Shown: positions 27,801 through 39,259 of the stretch, piece after piece | Numbering within the stretch: the stretch's first letter is position 1 | Layout: the number at the start of each line of letters is the position of its first letter | Assembly (NCBI RefSeq): GCF_000764305.2 | Contig: NW_025936006.1 | Span: 506,388-570,387, forward strand | Reading direction: 5' to 3' | Length of the DNA: 64,000 nucleotides | Origin: Hyalella azteca | Taxonomy: Eukaryota; Arthropoda; Malacostraca; Amphipoda; Hyalellidae | The notes under the pieces: model-generated | Told to the model about the DNA's origin: nothing | Seen by the model: only the letters and a program-made list of their open reading frames with translations | Databases searched by the model: none | Position numbers and translations under genes: made by a program

Positions 27801-28650
27801 TTTATGTCGACAAGGAGCTGAAATTTTCTAAGAAGCAAATAGAAACGCAAGCCAATAAATGCAACAAACTTCTAGGGCTGATCAGACGCTCTTTTGAGTT
27901 CCTACATGCAGAAGCAATGAAGCAGTTGTTTGTTGCTGTCGTGCGCTCAAATCTAGAGTTTGGAAACGTTGTGTGGTCACCGAGATTTGAAAAGGACAAA
28001 AATTTAATAGAGATGTTCAAAGACATGCAACAAAGATAATTCCAGGCTTGAAGAGCAAGTCCTGTGAAGAAAGATTAAAGATTATGAAGCTTTCAAGCCT
28101 CATTTATCGACGTCTGCGTGGGGACCTCATTGAAGTATACAAGTATACTCATGGTTTATACAAGGTCCCAGAAGGATTGTGGGTACCTCATTGAAGTATA
28201 CAAGTATACTCATGGTTTATACAAGGTCCCCGAAGGATTACTAGAATTTGAAACAAGAATCAACACCAGGGGCCACGGCTTTAAACTAAAAAAACTGCGT
28301 TGCAACTCATCCACGCCACAACATTTCTTCTCGCTTCGATCACCGACATGTGGAACAGCCTCCCAGGTTCCATCATTGACGCTCCGAGTAAAACGCGTTC
28401 AAGAACAGACTAGATAAAGTAATGGAAAAAAATATGTACAGACTTGAAAAGTCTAGCTCCATATCGAACCCGGTGGAAGAAGTAGCTATTTCAAACTATC
28501 GTCAGTTCTGGAAAAGATCCGGTCGAAGGAACTGTTTTTAGATCTCCTGCGGACAAGTCACGAAAAGTACAACAATCGGCGACAGGCCACATCAGGCCAA
28601 TTCCTCAGCGCCGACGTCACTATGTTATGTTATGCTGTAAATCACCAAAT
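27801..28650 (+). mobile_element. CR1/Jockey-like LINE, 3' fragment A
   Basis: Degenerate 3' end of a non-LTR retrotransposon. Translating with frameshifts gives NKLLGLIRRSFEF, then AMKQLFVAVVRSNLEFGNVV, then [15 protein letters not shown]. This order is typical of the region after the reverse transcriptase in CR1/Jockey elements. Stops and frame changes show it is dead. It contains a 60-base tandem duplication (28121-28180 and 28181-28240). It ends in a short ATGTT-type tail near 28621-28635, as does fragment B at 30.2-31.9 kb, so both belong to one family. It lies in the intron between NHE copies 1 and 2, in antisense orientation. Confidence 0.8.
28121..28240 (+). repeat. 60-bp tandem duplication inside LINE fragment A
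   Basis: The unit starting gggacctcattgaagtatac is followed immediately by a second copy starting gggtacctcattgaagtata. The copies differ by only a few bases. LINE fragment B has a single copy at the homologous place (near 31261), so the duplication arose after insertion or within this lineage. Confidence 0.9.
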
Positions 28651-28679
28651 AAACGTAAACCAACTTGGAAATAAGTTAA

Positions 28680-28896
28680 CACGTTGAGTGCGGTACGACC
28701 CACCAGAGTTGCCAGATAGCCTAAAAAGTCCGCAGACAAAAAAGAACTACAATTCAATATTTACAAGTAAATTTGTAGGTTCCGTTGCAATAATTAGATG
28801 TTCCTTTTTTGTACTATTTAAAATGTAATAAGGAAGTATCGCCATCATAAACTTTTTTACTTCGACCCACCGGTGGGGCGTGCTGCACTCAACGTG
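28680..28896. mobile_element. TTAA-type MITE (piggyBac-like termini), 217 bp
   Basis: A short non-coding element with near-perfect terminal inverted repeats. It begins cacgttgagtgcggtacgac and ends with the reverse complement form gtgctgcactcaacgtg. It is preceded by TTAA (28676-28679) and followed by CTAA (28897-28900), which fits a TTAA target duplication with one mutated copy. TTAA targeting is characteristic of piggyBac-type transposases. It sits immediately after the tail of LINE fragment A. Confidence 0.65.
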
Positions 28897-29314
28897 CTAA
28901 GGATAATTAGATGGCTTTTAAATATCAGTTCTAACAATGACTAACTGATCCTTTCAATTACTGATGTAAGGTTGGTCATGTAAAAACTTAGATTTGGACC
29001 CCAAAACTTTGAGTTAACCTAGCTGAAAACCCGTTTCTGTTTTTGTTTCAAATTTAATGCGGTGAAATCAGAATTTTTGAGCACTGTGTGTTATTTGCTG
29101 TACAAATAAAGTTCTTTGCATTTCAAACCATATTCATACAAAAGAAGATAGCGAAATTTTTCATCAGAACTCAATGAAATGATTCGGAGACCCGTTCCAT
29201 CATCTGATAAACAACATAAAAATTCAGAAGACGACATTCATAAGTGAAACTAGAAATCGAAAATAACAACATAGAGATAAATGTAACTAAACCGACATTT
29301 TTTCTAATTCGTAA

Positions 29315-29447
29315 GATCCACCTCATAATAATTGGGAAGTAATCATCCATTTCATAATAATTGAGAAGTAAGCATCCACCTCATAATAATTGAGAAGTAG
29401 GTAAGCGTACACCTCATAATAATTGAGAAGTAAGCATCCACCGCATC
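29315..29447. repeat. Tandem repeat of cctcataataattgagaagt, four units
   Basis: Four units of about 30-36 bases begin near 29315, 29344, 29374 and 29410. Each contains ataataattgagaagtaa followed by gcatcca. The spacing varies between units, so this is not a CRISPR-like array. It lies inside the NHE locus. Confidence 0.85.
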
Positions 29448-30224
29448 TTAACATGAAAGAAAAGTGACAAAATTGTCACTTGAGAAAAAAACATGAATGC
29501 ATTATTTTTTCCATTACCATGTACAAGAATCATATATTAGCGCTTCGTGACTTCAGCTCTCGGAACTCTACTTTTACCGGATTCACTACCAGTTTCCAAT
29601 TTCGCTACTTCCACTCTAGATTGAAACAAAATTGAATGTTATACTTTCAACTTCCTTTTACCTTTAGCGAAATGGAAGCTAACTCAAATTTTTGCGTATT
29701 ACTTTCTCGATGAATTATTTCTATGTCCTCACTAGATGAGATTGAATCCAAACAAATCATTGTACACCAAAACACTTTGCTCCCGACTCAGAAAAAGTGC
29801 ATCAAAAATTAAATATTCAATGCATGAAATGCTTCTTCATGTTAACTTAATCGTACTCTAATAAATAATTGTAAACTCGTTTTGTTCTTCAGGTAGGAAA
29901 AATTTAGTTTACGTGTTATCCTCTCCAGTATATAAATATATAGGTGGGCAGTGGTTTATCGCCGCAAGTTGTTCAGATATCATACATTCCTCAATGCTCG
30001 GGGAACTAAAATGAGTGGTAGAAGTTGTCGCACTAGAAGCCGACCTGGTCATCCGCACCTCATTAAACTTTTTAGCTTCCCTTTTGGAGATTGTAAATTG
30101 AGCATCTAGGACTCTCTACATATTTTTAATCACTGATCTAATCTGAATGACGCGTTATAATGCCGTATCTAATCAAATTTTCAATAGAGAAGTTGGTCAG
30201 AATTTTTTCCATTTAATTTTAACA

Positions 30225-31911
30225 TATTCAAAAAACCTTGAAAGAAGGAACTTTGCCGACCGATTGGAAGGAAGCTCAAATAACACCATTGTTCAAAGAA
30301 GGTGACAAAAGTAGCCCCGGTTACTATCGCCCTGTCAATAAGGTATGGAATCTGTTGTGAGGGATAGGATTATAGATCACTTGACTGTTCATCATCTCCT
30401 ATAAGACTGGCATTTTTAATTTAGACTGTTAACATGGCTTTATTGCCGGTAGATCCTGCACCACTAACTTATTGTCTACGCTGAACGATTGGACATGCCT
30501 GCTGGACGACAGGGAGCTAGTGGATGCATTGTACCTCAATTTTGCCAAAGCATTTGACAGTTTTCCGCATGAGCGGCAGTTGCGTAAAATCAAGTCTTTG
30601 GGAATAGAGAGAAACGTACTCCACTGGATCAGACATATTCTAGTATGTATCAGACAGGGCATCAGTGAGCAGTGGCATGCCACAAGGAAGCGTTCTTGGG
30701 CCTATTTTGTTCGTTGCTTTTATAAACGATCTGCCAGAAATAGTGGCAAGCGTGTGCTCCATGTCTGCCGACGACACAAAAGTTTATAATACAGTGAAGT
30801 ATGCGTCAAATACAGCGCAATTGCAAGATGATCTTGACAAATTAGTTCACTGGGCTGATACGTGGGTGCTGCGTTTTAATGCTGACAAGTGTAAATTACT
30901 TCACCTCGGGAAGAACAATGAACAGCAAGATGGTATGAGAAGACATGGTTGCAACGAGAGGGTAATGATTGAAAATTCATTGATTGATTGAATTGATTAA
31001 AAAGAAACGCAACATTATAAATCCAACGAATTTATTAGACTAATCACGCTCTTACGAGTTCATAGATGCAGAAGCGACGAAGCAGTTGTTTGTTGCTGTC
31101 GTGCGCGGCCGGGTGCGCCCGAACCTGGAGTTAATAAACGTGCAACAAAGACGTGTTCAAAGACGTGCAACAAGGATAATTCCAGGCTTGAAGGGCAAAT
31201 CCTATGAAGAAAGATTAAAGATTATGAAGCTTCCAAGTCTCTGCTATCGACGTCTGCGTGGGGACCTCCTTAAAGTATACAAGTATATTAATGGTTTATA
31301 CAAGGTCCCAGAAGGATTATTAGAATTTAAAACAAGAACCAACACCAGGGGCCACGATCGACTATAAATTAAAAAAATGCGTTGCTACTCAGCCACGCGA
31401 CATTTCTTATCGCTTCTAATCACCGACGTGTGGAACAGCCTCCCCGATTACATCGTTGACGCTCGAAGTATAAACGTGTTCAAGAACAGACTATAGATAA
31501 AGCTATTTAAAAATATATATTCAGACTTGAAATGGTTAGCACCATATCGTACCAGGTGTAAGTCTAGTAGATATTTCAAACTATCGTCAGTCTTGGAGAG
31601 ATCCGGTCAAATGACACGATTTTAGACCTTCTGTGAACAAGTCACGAAAAGTACATGAATTTTTTTCATGTACTTTTTTATGATACATGAAAAAATACAT
31701 GAAATCAGTTGGATATGATCTCCTGCCCACACGCTTCCGTTCTCGACTTTCAGAACTGATGGATATGATCTGTAACCATCAGTCTATGGATACAGATCAT
31801 ATCCATAGACTGGCCACATCAGGCCTACTCTTCAGCGCCGACATAACTATGTTATGTTACGTTATGGATACTGCGTTATGGGCGGGGTGTTATGTTATGT
31901 CAACTATGTTT
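30225..31911 (+). mobile_element. CR1/Jockey-like LINE, reverse transcriptase fragment B
   Basis: Broken non-LTR retrotransposon. In order it encodes KTLKEGTLPTDWKEAQITPL and GYYRPVN (early reverse transcriptase motifs), VDALYLNFAKAFDSFPH (motif A), then after a +1 shift MPQGSVLGPILF and SADDTKVY (the catalytic DD motif, with Ser where Phe or Tyr is usual). After a deletion near 30,990-31,040 the C-terminal part follows ([12 protein letters not shown], 31086-31367). It ends in an ATGTT-rich tail near 31846-31866. Frameshifts, stops and missing segments show it is inactive. It is antisense to the NHE exons and occupies the intron between copies 1 and 2. An unusual insert interrupts its 3' end (about 31655-31811). 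Confidence 0.85.
31655..31811. other. Filler insert in LINE B with a copied NHE exon segment
   Basis: Compared with LINE fragment A, the sequence between cacgaaaagtaca and ggccacatcagg is about 13 bases in A but about 155 bases here. The insert contains an exact 36-base match (31720-31755) to 39415-39450, which is coding sequence of NHE exon copy 4. It also holds a 12-base direct repeat (tggatatgatct at 31710 and 31760), a 15-base inverted repeat (31760-31774 with 31791-31805), and a 12-base-stem hairpin (31780-31791 with 31801-31812). This looks like templated filler from error-prone break repair. Confidence 0.75.
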
Positions 31912-33518
31912 GGTTAAGTAAATTTCAAATTTAACTCGTTAGTTTGAATTGTTCCCACGTACTCCTGAACAAACGACGGAGCTGATCGCAGAAGCGTTTC
32001 TTTTCCGTTTCTTGTCTTCTTTATTTTATTTACAGTTTCCTTGCTCTTAAATTGTAACAATTTCCATACATTGCAACGAACTCTGAATTTAAAGGAGGGA
32101 ATAATTGAACAACGCTCTATCAAACAAGGACGATAAATTTAGCAAAAAACCCGCAATATCAACGGGGAATGCAGCAAATTTTAAATCACAGTATCAAGAA
32201 AAGGTTTGCTTCCCAATTATTGAAACCAGATCACGTCTAACTACCGCACTGAAGAGACAATTAAGCGATGCCTTGTGGTTGTCTTGCATCTCAACCAAGG
32301 AAAAGTCCCGCAAATACCATCAAATTTTCAGTCTACTGATACCCAATTATCAGGAAAGCATTCGATAAAAGTATGTCAATAAAGTTATTCATTTATTGCA
32401 GAAAAGTAAATCATTGGCTGTGTGCCTGCACGACCATCTTCATTTGAAGAAAAATTAAATTAGCTCAATATAAATATTAGTATTCAATTATATGAGGCCC
32501 AGTAAATAAAGAACATGCGCTATCTAAATAAATGCCTAAAGTGCATTAGGAAAATTGTATCATTAGGAAAATTTTGACTTCCTGTCAAAATGATGCCAAC
32601 TAGAGAAATATTCAAATATGTTCGGACGTTCGGGCATGGAATGGAAGCAAGCAAGAATACATGACGTGTTTTTAACAAATTTTTACTTGAGCGAGTCAAG
32701 GACGAGCCTCTAAATAATAAGAGAGCGGGAGCAAGAAGCACATAGCCTGGCGTCTGCACGAAGTCATTAATAATATGAAGATAACCGAGAGTGACACATC
32801 ACAGGAATCTGAGCAACAACATTATACCGGAAAATCCTAGAAGATATAGATGAATTTTAATCCTGCAAATTATGATGCGAGACACACTTCGGTCCACGAA
32901 AACATCTATGGGACGTCAAAGAAAGCAATGCTCCGTTTTACAATACAATGGACAATTTAAAGCTTTGTTGGGTAACCGGCTGGACATCGAATTAGAAAAT
33001 TTATTGGCCATCATCTCTTCTTATGCTGCAGTAAGAGTTTAAATTTATCACTTTGTAGGGACGACCAAAATTAAAGATGAGTAGAGCAAATCAAAAATTA
33101 TTCTCACCCTGTTGCGGTTGCTAGGGAATCTAGTATTAAAAGTAAGAATTGAAGACAGAACAGATCAAAAATTATTCTCAATAACGCAGTCGTTTGGGCA
33201 TCGAGTGTTATGAGATAAAAAATCGTTCTAAATCAGCCGCCATATTCCATGCACTCCGCAGGCTGGCATGCATTTTCGCAACACGCACTCTCACCAGTAT
33301 AGAAAAGGCGAAAGCATCAGTAGAAAAAAATGGTAATCGAGTAATGTCCTGCATAGCGATAACATTTTTCTTAGTGAAATCGAATCTTAGCTGCACTATA
33401 AGAACTGGGGCGAGCGAGCAACGCTCATTCAACTGATGAACTTTACTTTACTCTCGATCTACTTTTAAGAGTACGTACCTTACAGACGGCTGATTATTAT
33501 AGTATAATTTACGCTCAC
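31912..33518. other. No gene seen (NHE locus intron)
   Basis: Lies between LINE fragment B and the splice donor of NHE copy 2. The open frames here (for example plus 32105-32368 and minus 32520-32759) show no recognisable domain. No second NHE exon was recognised. Confidence 0.45.
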
Positions 33519-34356
33519 CAATTTTGCAAAGGGCCGCCACGAATATCCAGACGCTGATGATGAAGGGAGTCTCGATGCGCTCGAAGTCCTCAGTGACCAC
33601 AGGGAATCGCGTGATGTTGTGGTGACCGCCATCATCGTGGTCATCGTGGTCAGGTTTGTAGAAATCTTCTTTATGGAAGTAGAGTTTAGGCTCTTTGTCT
33701 TTTGGGGGTTTGCGATGCTGACGATCTTGCCCGGAATGCCCACCTGAATGACTCTCTGAATCATGAGTTCCAGTTCCATGGCCGGACGAACTTTTGTCGT
33801 CGTGTTCTCCCGGATCATACCCTGACCAGGCTTTCTCACTGTCCTGTACTCCGGCATCGTGGCCCGACCATCTTGTATCGGTGTCGTGTGTGTCCGTATC
33901 ATGCCCGGATGATAAATTACGGGTACTATTTCGTTCACTCTTTGCATGTCCATCTTCGACAACAGATGATTTTTTGTGACCAGTCTCGTGATTTTCTTCT
34001 ATTGTTGTTCCACTTTTAGGTTTTTCTGCAGGTGGAGCGTTGCCAACAAGACTAGTTACATTTCCTGCACTTGCCCCAGCTTCAGTAGCGTTAGCAGCCT
34101 GCGTATGGTTTCTACTAGCGCCCGTGCCGTTGCGAGCAGGAGACGCAGACTTCTCAGTGTGGGGATTTAATCCTGTAGGATTTCCCACGTCTGCGAGCGA
34201 GGTAACTATAGGGGTTAGGGCCGTCGACAACAGATGAGCATCTTCGATTTTAGGATCAATCGCCTCGCAATTAACAAGCATCCACACCAATGCTGCTAGG
34301 AGTAAAGTGTAGCTTATTTTTGCATCTGGCATTTTTGCACTACCACGAAAGGGGGC
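33519..34356 (-). CDS. Nhe: Na+/H+ exchanger N-terminal exon, copy 2 (His/Asp-rich)
   Basis: Longest of the four NHE N-terminal exons: 271 codons plus one base from the ATG at 34332. A signal peptide covers about residues 1-24 (hydrophobic LLLAALVWMLVN, cleavage plausible after CEA). A long low-complexity ectodomain follows with many N-glycosylation sequons (NGT, NHT, NAT, NVT, NST, NLS). Within it is a His/Asp/Ser/Gly-rich tract built from loose SGHDT / SGHDAG / SGYDPG / SGHGTG repeats. After HDDHDDGGHHNIT come the NHE hallmark RFPVVTEDFERIETPF and the first membrane segment ending KIG. The donor is G|GTGAGC at 33519/33518, phase 1. A good acceptor (ttttcttatatag) precedes the ATG, giving exon start 34356. 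The His/Asp tract could bind metal or sense pH; that is inference only. Confidence 0.82.
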
Positions 34357-35821
34357 CTATATAAGAAAATATAATTTCTCACTTTGATTTTTGTCGGCGG
34401 TTTTAATGCTCACAACTCATACTCGTCTTAGTCATAATCCACGATAATTCATGATGGAAGGCAAGACACAACTGCTAAACCCAGGTCAAGGAAGATCGAT
34501 CGTCAGGCACCAGCGAGATCCGGCCTGCTACTGATCCTGGTTGGGTAACTTCTGTCCCGCTTGTGCAGCTCCATTTCGTGTTGAATTAGTTTTCTGAAAC
34601 GAAAATTCTGGACCAAGTGGCGCATAATTGGACAGACCAATGTGGCGGTTGATTTGGACATCATTCGCAAGCAGGTGCCATTAGAAGTCGCATTACTGGT
34701 AGTGGTGCCTCGCACAACGGCAAATAAGCATGAGCAGATTCGTGCCATCACATCAACTCGTCGTATTTTAAACGGTGTACGCATTAATAAGTGCATTTAA
34801 TCTTATTAACCGTGCATAAAATATACATATTTCTAGCAGGGCCGTTTTTGCCAATTTCTCAAAGAAACCTTGCTGAAAAATATTTTAATCAACTAGTCTT
34901 TAATATAAAAACTGTTTCGACGTACGAGAATTTCGATTTGATATAAACAATTTTTGGAATACTGATTCTCAGTACAGTATTGACGTACAATCCGAAATAT
35001 TAAGAGACGGACAGTAATCCAATATATAGCTGCAAAATTTCCTTCTACAAAATCTTCCATGTACGTGACAGTAAAACAATCAGTTATAGAATCATGAGCT
35101 ATTTTTTTTAACTCAAACCTGGAATACGCAGCAATGTCAGTTACAGGGCAAAAATGTATCTAGATGATTAGAAATCTCAAAGAACTCCGAGTTTCGCTTC
35201 TGTAAGTCGCGAGAATGTCAACTTTTATTTTTACAATGCAATGGGAAATATTTCATGACCATCTTCCTGTGATGTCTCGACAAAATTGCCTGCTCACGGC
35301 GGCATAAGTTTGCGGTGATGAACTCAAGGTGCTTGTGACGCAGCAAATATAATGGCAAGCAGTCTCAGTGAAACATGAAGAAGGCCCTTCATAAGATGAC
35401 GGTCTGCATCAATTGTTCATCGCCTCAAAAGACAATGATCTCTTAGTTTATTATCAACATAATTCATCCCGAACAATAGAATATAAGCTTCTCACTGCGC
35501 AATTAATAATTACTTTAAAATGCACAGAATGTGGTCAAAAATTCTGCACTTTCGGGTATCAATGACAGTGAATTAGAACCACGGGTTGCAACTTACATGG
35601 CGACAAATATTTACAGATCAAATCCAAAACATATTCTTCACTAAAATTATCAAGTTTTTTCACATTTTTTGCAAAAATCGACACACTTATGGAGAAGTTG
35701 AATGCTTCAAGACAAGCACTAAACTATCATGAATAAATGGAGTGTTCACGTGATGGCATTTTCATACCTCATGCTCCCGATGATAATTTTCTCATTCAAG
35801 GAGGATCATTTATCTCCTAAT
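34357..35821. other. No gene seen (NHE locus intron)
   Basis: Holds the predicted intron upstream of NHE copy 2. A minus-strand open frame at 34503-34796 has no recognisable motif. Nothing else is supported. Confidence 0.4.
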
Positions 35822-35971
35822 AGAAAAAATGTAACTCAGTACTCACTGCAGTGAGTGACAGAGAGCGCATTTTGAAAAACTTGAGGTCGCGGACGGACGG
35901 ACGGACAGACAGACGGACATGGCGAGCACTATAGTGCATTTTTTCCATAAATGAGAAAATGAGTTAAAAAC
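35822..35971 (+). repeat. Dispersed repeat, copy B (GACGGACGGACA core)
   Basis: Same order of blocks as copy A at 17752: aactcagtactcactgcagt palindrome region, gagtgacagagagcgcattt, a core of gacggacggacggacagaca, then gcgagcactatagtgcattt and ccataaatgagaaaatg. The right arm has decayed (gagtt instead of cgct). It is in the same orientation as copy A and lies between NHE copies 2 and 3. Confidence 0.8.
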
Positions 35972-36456
35972 CGCTAACAACAACGAAAAATGATAAAGAT
36001 TTAGGATAGAGCCAATAAAGCTTTATTGTTCTAGATATTGATATCGTTAATTTTAAATGAAATAAAAAGGGTAATTGAGATATTTGATGCTAACTTCGTC
36101 AAGATCTTCAGTAGTATTGCATCTGTCAATCTGTCATGTATATATTATAGTCAGCATAAGCGAATATTCATTTAGGACAGAAAAAATGTACAGAAGGATA
36201 CCAATTAGACAATTATTTAGTTTTAGAATACTTAGTATCTTTTCATATTGAAGTTAAACTTATCCCTTCCAAGTAATGAAATGACAACAATCTGATAAGC
36301 GAGTTACACTTGATACATAAAAGAGATGCACTTTTTGCCTATGTGTGAGTCATCCAGACCCAGTTTGTTCTGGCAAATGGCGCATCAGTGATACGTATGG
36401 CGCAGTGATGTAAACTATTTTTACAATACGACACATTCGTTCTTTATTGTACTCAC

Positions 36457-36972
36457 CTATTTTGCCGATCATGGCGATTAAGATCCATGTACCGATAATG
36501 AAGGGCTGGGCAACTCGCTCGAAGTTCACAACGATGACGGGAAACCTTTCAAGATGGCCATGCCCGCTGTCGGAATGGTTCGAATGGTTGCCATGGTCAT
36601 GACCATCTTGTCCGTAGTTATCATTGTCCAACAGTGGTTCTGTTGACAGATGTGCTACTTGTGTACTTCTTTCAATATTCAAATTACCATTTGTCGAACT
36701 TCGAGGGGCATCATTTCGACGTTGTTCGCGCTGTCGTTTTTCGAACAAAATACGGACTGCAGTTTCGTTTATCATGCTATTTGGATGTGCACCAGCCTCG
36801 GGTGGAGATGATCCAAGATTGGCAACGTCTTTCACGCTCACATTTCTTAGTGCATCAGTCGAGAACTTAGGTTGAACAAGTTCAGGGGCTCTAGCTGACT
36901 GTTCTAGCCCTGCTATGCAGGCCGCAGCGCCTAGCACAAGTGCTGCATACAACATCTTTGACATCTCAAGTT
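36457..36972 (-). CDS. Nhe: Na+/H+ exchanger N-terminal exon, copy 3
   Basis: Third NHE N-terminal exon. I choose the ATG at 36964 (MSKMLYAALVLGAAACIAG), because a likely splice acceptor (gtgtgttgtag) ends at 36973, just upstream. An in-frame ATG at 36988 would lie in the intron under this model. The product is 169 codons plus one base: signal peptide at about 1-20, ectodomain with NVS, NET and two NHS sequons, and a His/Asp-rich stretch (GQDGHDHGNHSNHSDSGHGH). The hallmark ERFPVIVVNFERVAQPF and the membrane segment ending MIGKIG follow. The donor is G|GTGAGT at 36457/36456, phase 1, the same position as copies 1 and 2. Between copies 3 and 4 no further NHE exon was seen, which argues against complete tandem genes. 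Confidence 0.8.
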
Positions 36973-39259
36973 CTACAACACACGACAAATATTTAGTTTT
37001 AAAAATTGATGAATACGATAGGCTTACGTGTCTTCATTATTATATAATTCCAAGCAAAAGTAAGTGTACATCATGCTAGAAAACTAAAGTTGAATTAACA
37101 ATTAGGTGGGTTGAGGCTTCATCGGGTAGGTCGTAAGGAGACAGTGACTCGAGATGGACTGGCGCAGGAAGAAGATTTCTCGCTCGTCATCAAGTGTCGC
37201 TCCTCTTGAAGTGACATTCAAGTTTTGGTTACATGCAGACCTCTCTCGGATTGGTGGAGTTGCGTAAATGTAAATACACTAATACATGACAAAATATTCA
37301 ACTAGCTCCGAAATTTGTTAAACTTGTGTATTTTTTTACTGTCGTCATGGGGCTATTTAAAATGACTCTTAAAGAGCACGTCTGCGAAACGCGACCAGCA
37401 TTTGTTATAAGAGACTATACAGAAAATCTTTCTCTTTACGTCCGCAAATAAATCGACTGGATTATCTTGCAACGAGTTCGTGGCTGCGCGTACGTTGCTT
37501 ATTCAGTTTGACGCAAGCATGTCACGCAAGAGTGTGAACACCCGCAGAATGACAAGAAATGTCCTTAAATGACATAAACGAGACGCATGATGTAAGAACT
37601 GGCAAGCCCATGTTAGTAAGTATGAATTATTGTGAATAAAATTCACAGAAAATTTATTGAAACGATCACCTTCACGTAATAACTTAGGTCAGTCGCACGA
37701 CTGCACTCAGTATGGAATATTGAAAGTTTCCTGCCTTATCTAAAAGTATATGTTTACTCTGCGCAGATTCTAATCGGTAAAACATGAATTATTTTCTGGC
37801 AATGCGCCAGTATTACTGAGCGCTGGCATTGTCACCTTTAATTTTATACTGCGTAAAAATCCCTCGACAGAAAAGGTTTCGAAACATCCTCGTTGAAATT
37901 CAAAATCATTCTCTCGAAAGATAGTTTGAGCTGCTTTTTGTGACGCATTATGCAGGGCGCACAGAAATTAATAAAACATGGGCATCTGGGGTCAATCGAC
38001 ATGATGCAAACCGTCCTGACTTCATCTGTAATCCTGAGCAGCTGTGATCACCCATAAAATTTACCCACTCTCGTCGGCAAAATTCTCAACTGCAATTTAA
38101 CACAAGATTAAATTTTAATTACAAATTTTCCTTTTCAGAACTCGATTAATATAATTGTTTCAGTAACATGCGCAGTTTTCTTTGATAATTCTCAGGGCAT
38201 GCTTCCTAATGTGAAGGTTAAACATAATTTGCTTCTAATCAGTCGTATTGAAGTTTTAAAATAGGGAAAATAATTTTCAGAGAATCTATATTATTAAAAT
38301 TAATACAATGTTGGAATAATTTTTACCACCAGCCTGTACACTGTAAAGGTATGGTGAAAATTACCACCATGGTACATCAAAGGACGGTTGGGCAAAACTA
38401 TAGCAAGCATACAAAAAGTTTTAACAGCATAAAAATCATAAATTTTATTTCGCTGCAAACAACGCCTCGGTGCATGCAAAATAAATTAAATGCCTTACAG
38501 AAAAATACAGGCGCTGAAAGAAGCGAAGTAAATGAAGACCAAATCCATAATAACACGGCGGACAAATAAAAACTAATTACAATCCTTATTTATACCATCC
38601 GAATGGACGTAATAATTTCGGAATGAGTCGGTGCTTCATCCTGACAGATTGTTTCATTCTGCGCAGCGTGCATGGAGGCAACAAATATCGTTCAAGCGTA
38701 ACTGCGGGCCCGCTGCTCAAGTACAGCAAAAATGGACTAACACTAAACGCTCTTCTGTCCTTTATAGCCGTCAATGTACAATTGAGATGTACAAGTTTCG
38801 TGTAACACATAAGCAGAGTACAAATGTTACGGTCGCATTATGTTGGGAAATCACAGGCGAAAAATCAACATTGCTGTAAGCATAACAAGTTCAAGGAGGT
38901 AAGCTCATCCAGAGTTTACAAAAAACTTCCGGGGTCTTTCATATATTCAACATATTCAAACATCGAAAATTCACAGACAAGTTTGGCTTTCACGTATCAA
39001 TGGTGTGTGCGTCTAGTGAAAAACTCCGTGTACATTCTAGCACAGCATGCATGGCGATCAAATGCATACAACAGCATAATTCAGAATAAGCGGAAGAAAT
39101 AACTTTAATTTGAGGGAAACAACTTGAATGAAGGCGATCAATTAAGCATCTTATTTGATGCCTACTCAATTCTGCGAGGAAGAATATGTTAAAATAATAG
39201 CTGAATATCTAGCACTGAAATGAATGATTATCATTTAACATACAATAGTCAATACTCAC
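36973..39259. other. No gene seen (NHE locus intron)
   Basis: Spacer between NHE copies 3 and 4. Open frames at 38351-39102 on the plus strand and 38586-38810 on the minus strand overlap each other and have no recognisable motif. I looked for a second NHE exon on the minus strand and did not see one. Confidence 0.45.

Noticed and set aside
29315..29447. Possible CRISPR-like array
   Set aside because: Only four units, variable spacing, and similar 'spacers'; the context is a eukaryotic nuclear genome. It is a minisatellite.
33480..33962. Minus-strand frame of 160 codons over NHE copy 2, and plus-strand frames at 33702-34237
   Set aside because: They lie in alternative frames over the low-complexity NHE copy 2 exon. 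They have no signal peptide or domain, while the chosen frame has the NHE hallmark and correct splice donor.
34345..34372. TATATA word on the minus strand upstream of NHE copy 2 as a promoter TATA box
   Set aside because: It lies only about 30 bases before the ATG, leaving no room for a leader. The same bases make a better splice acceptor (ttttcttatatag).
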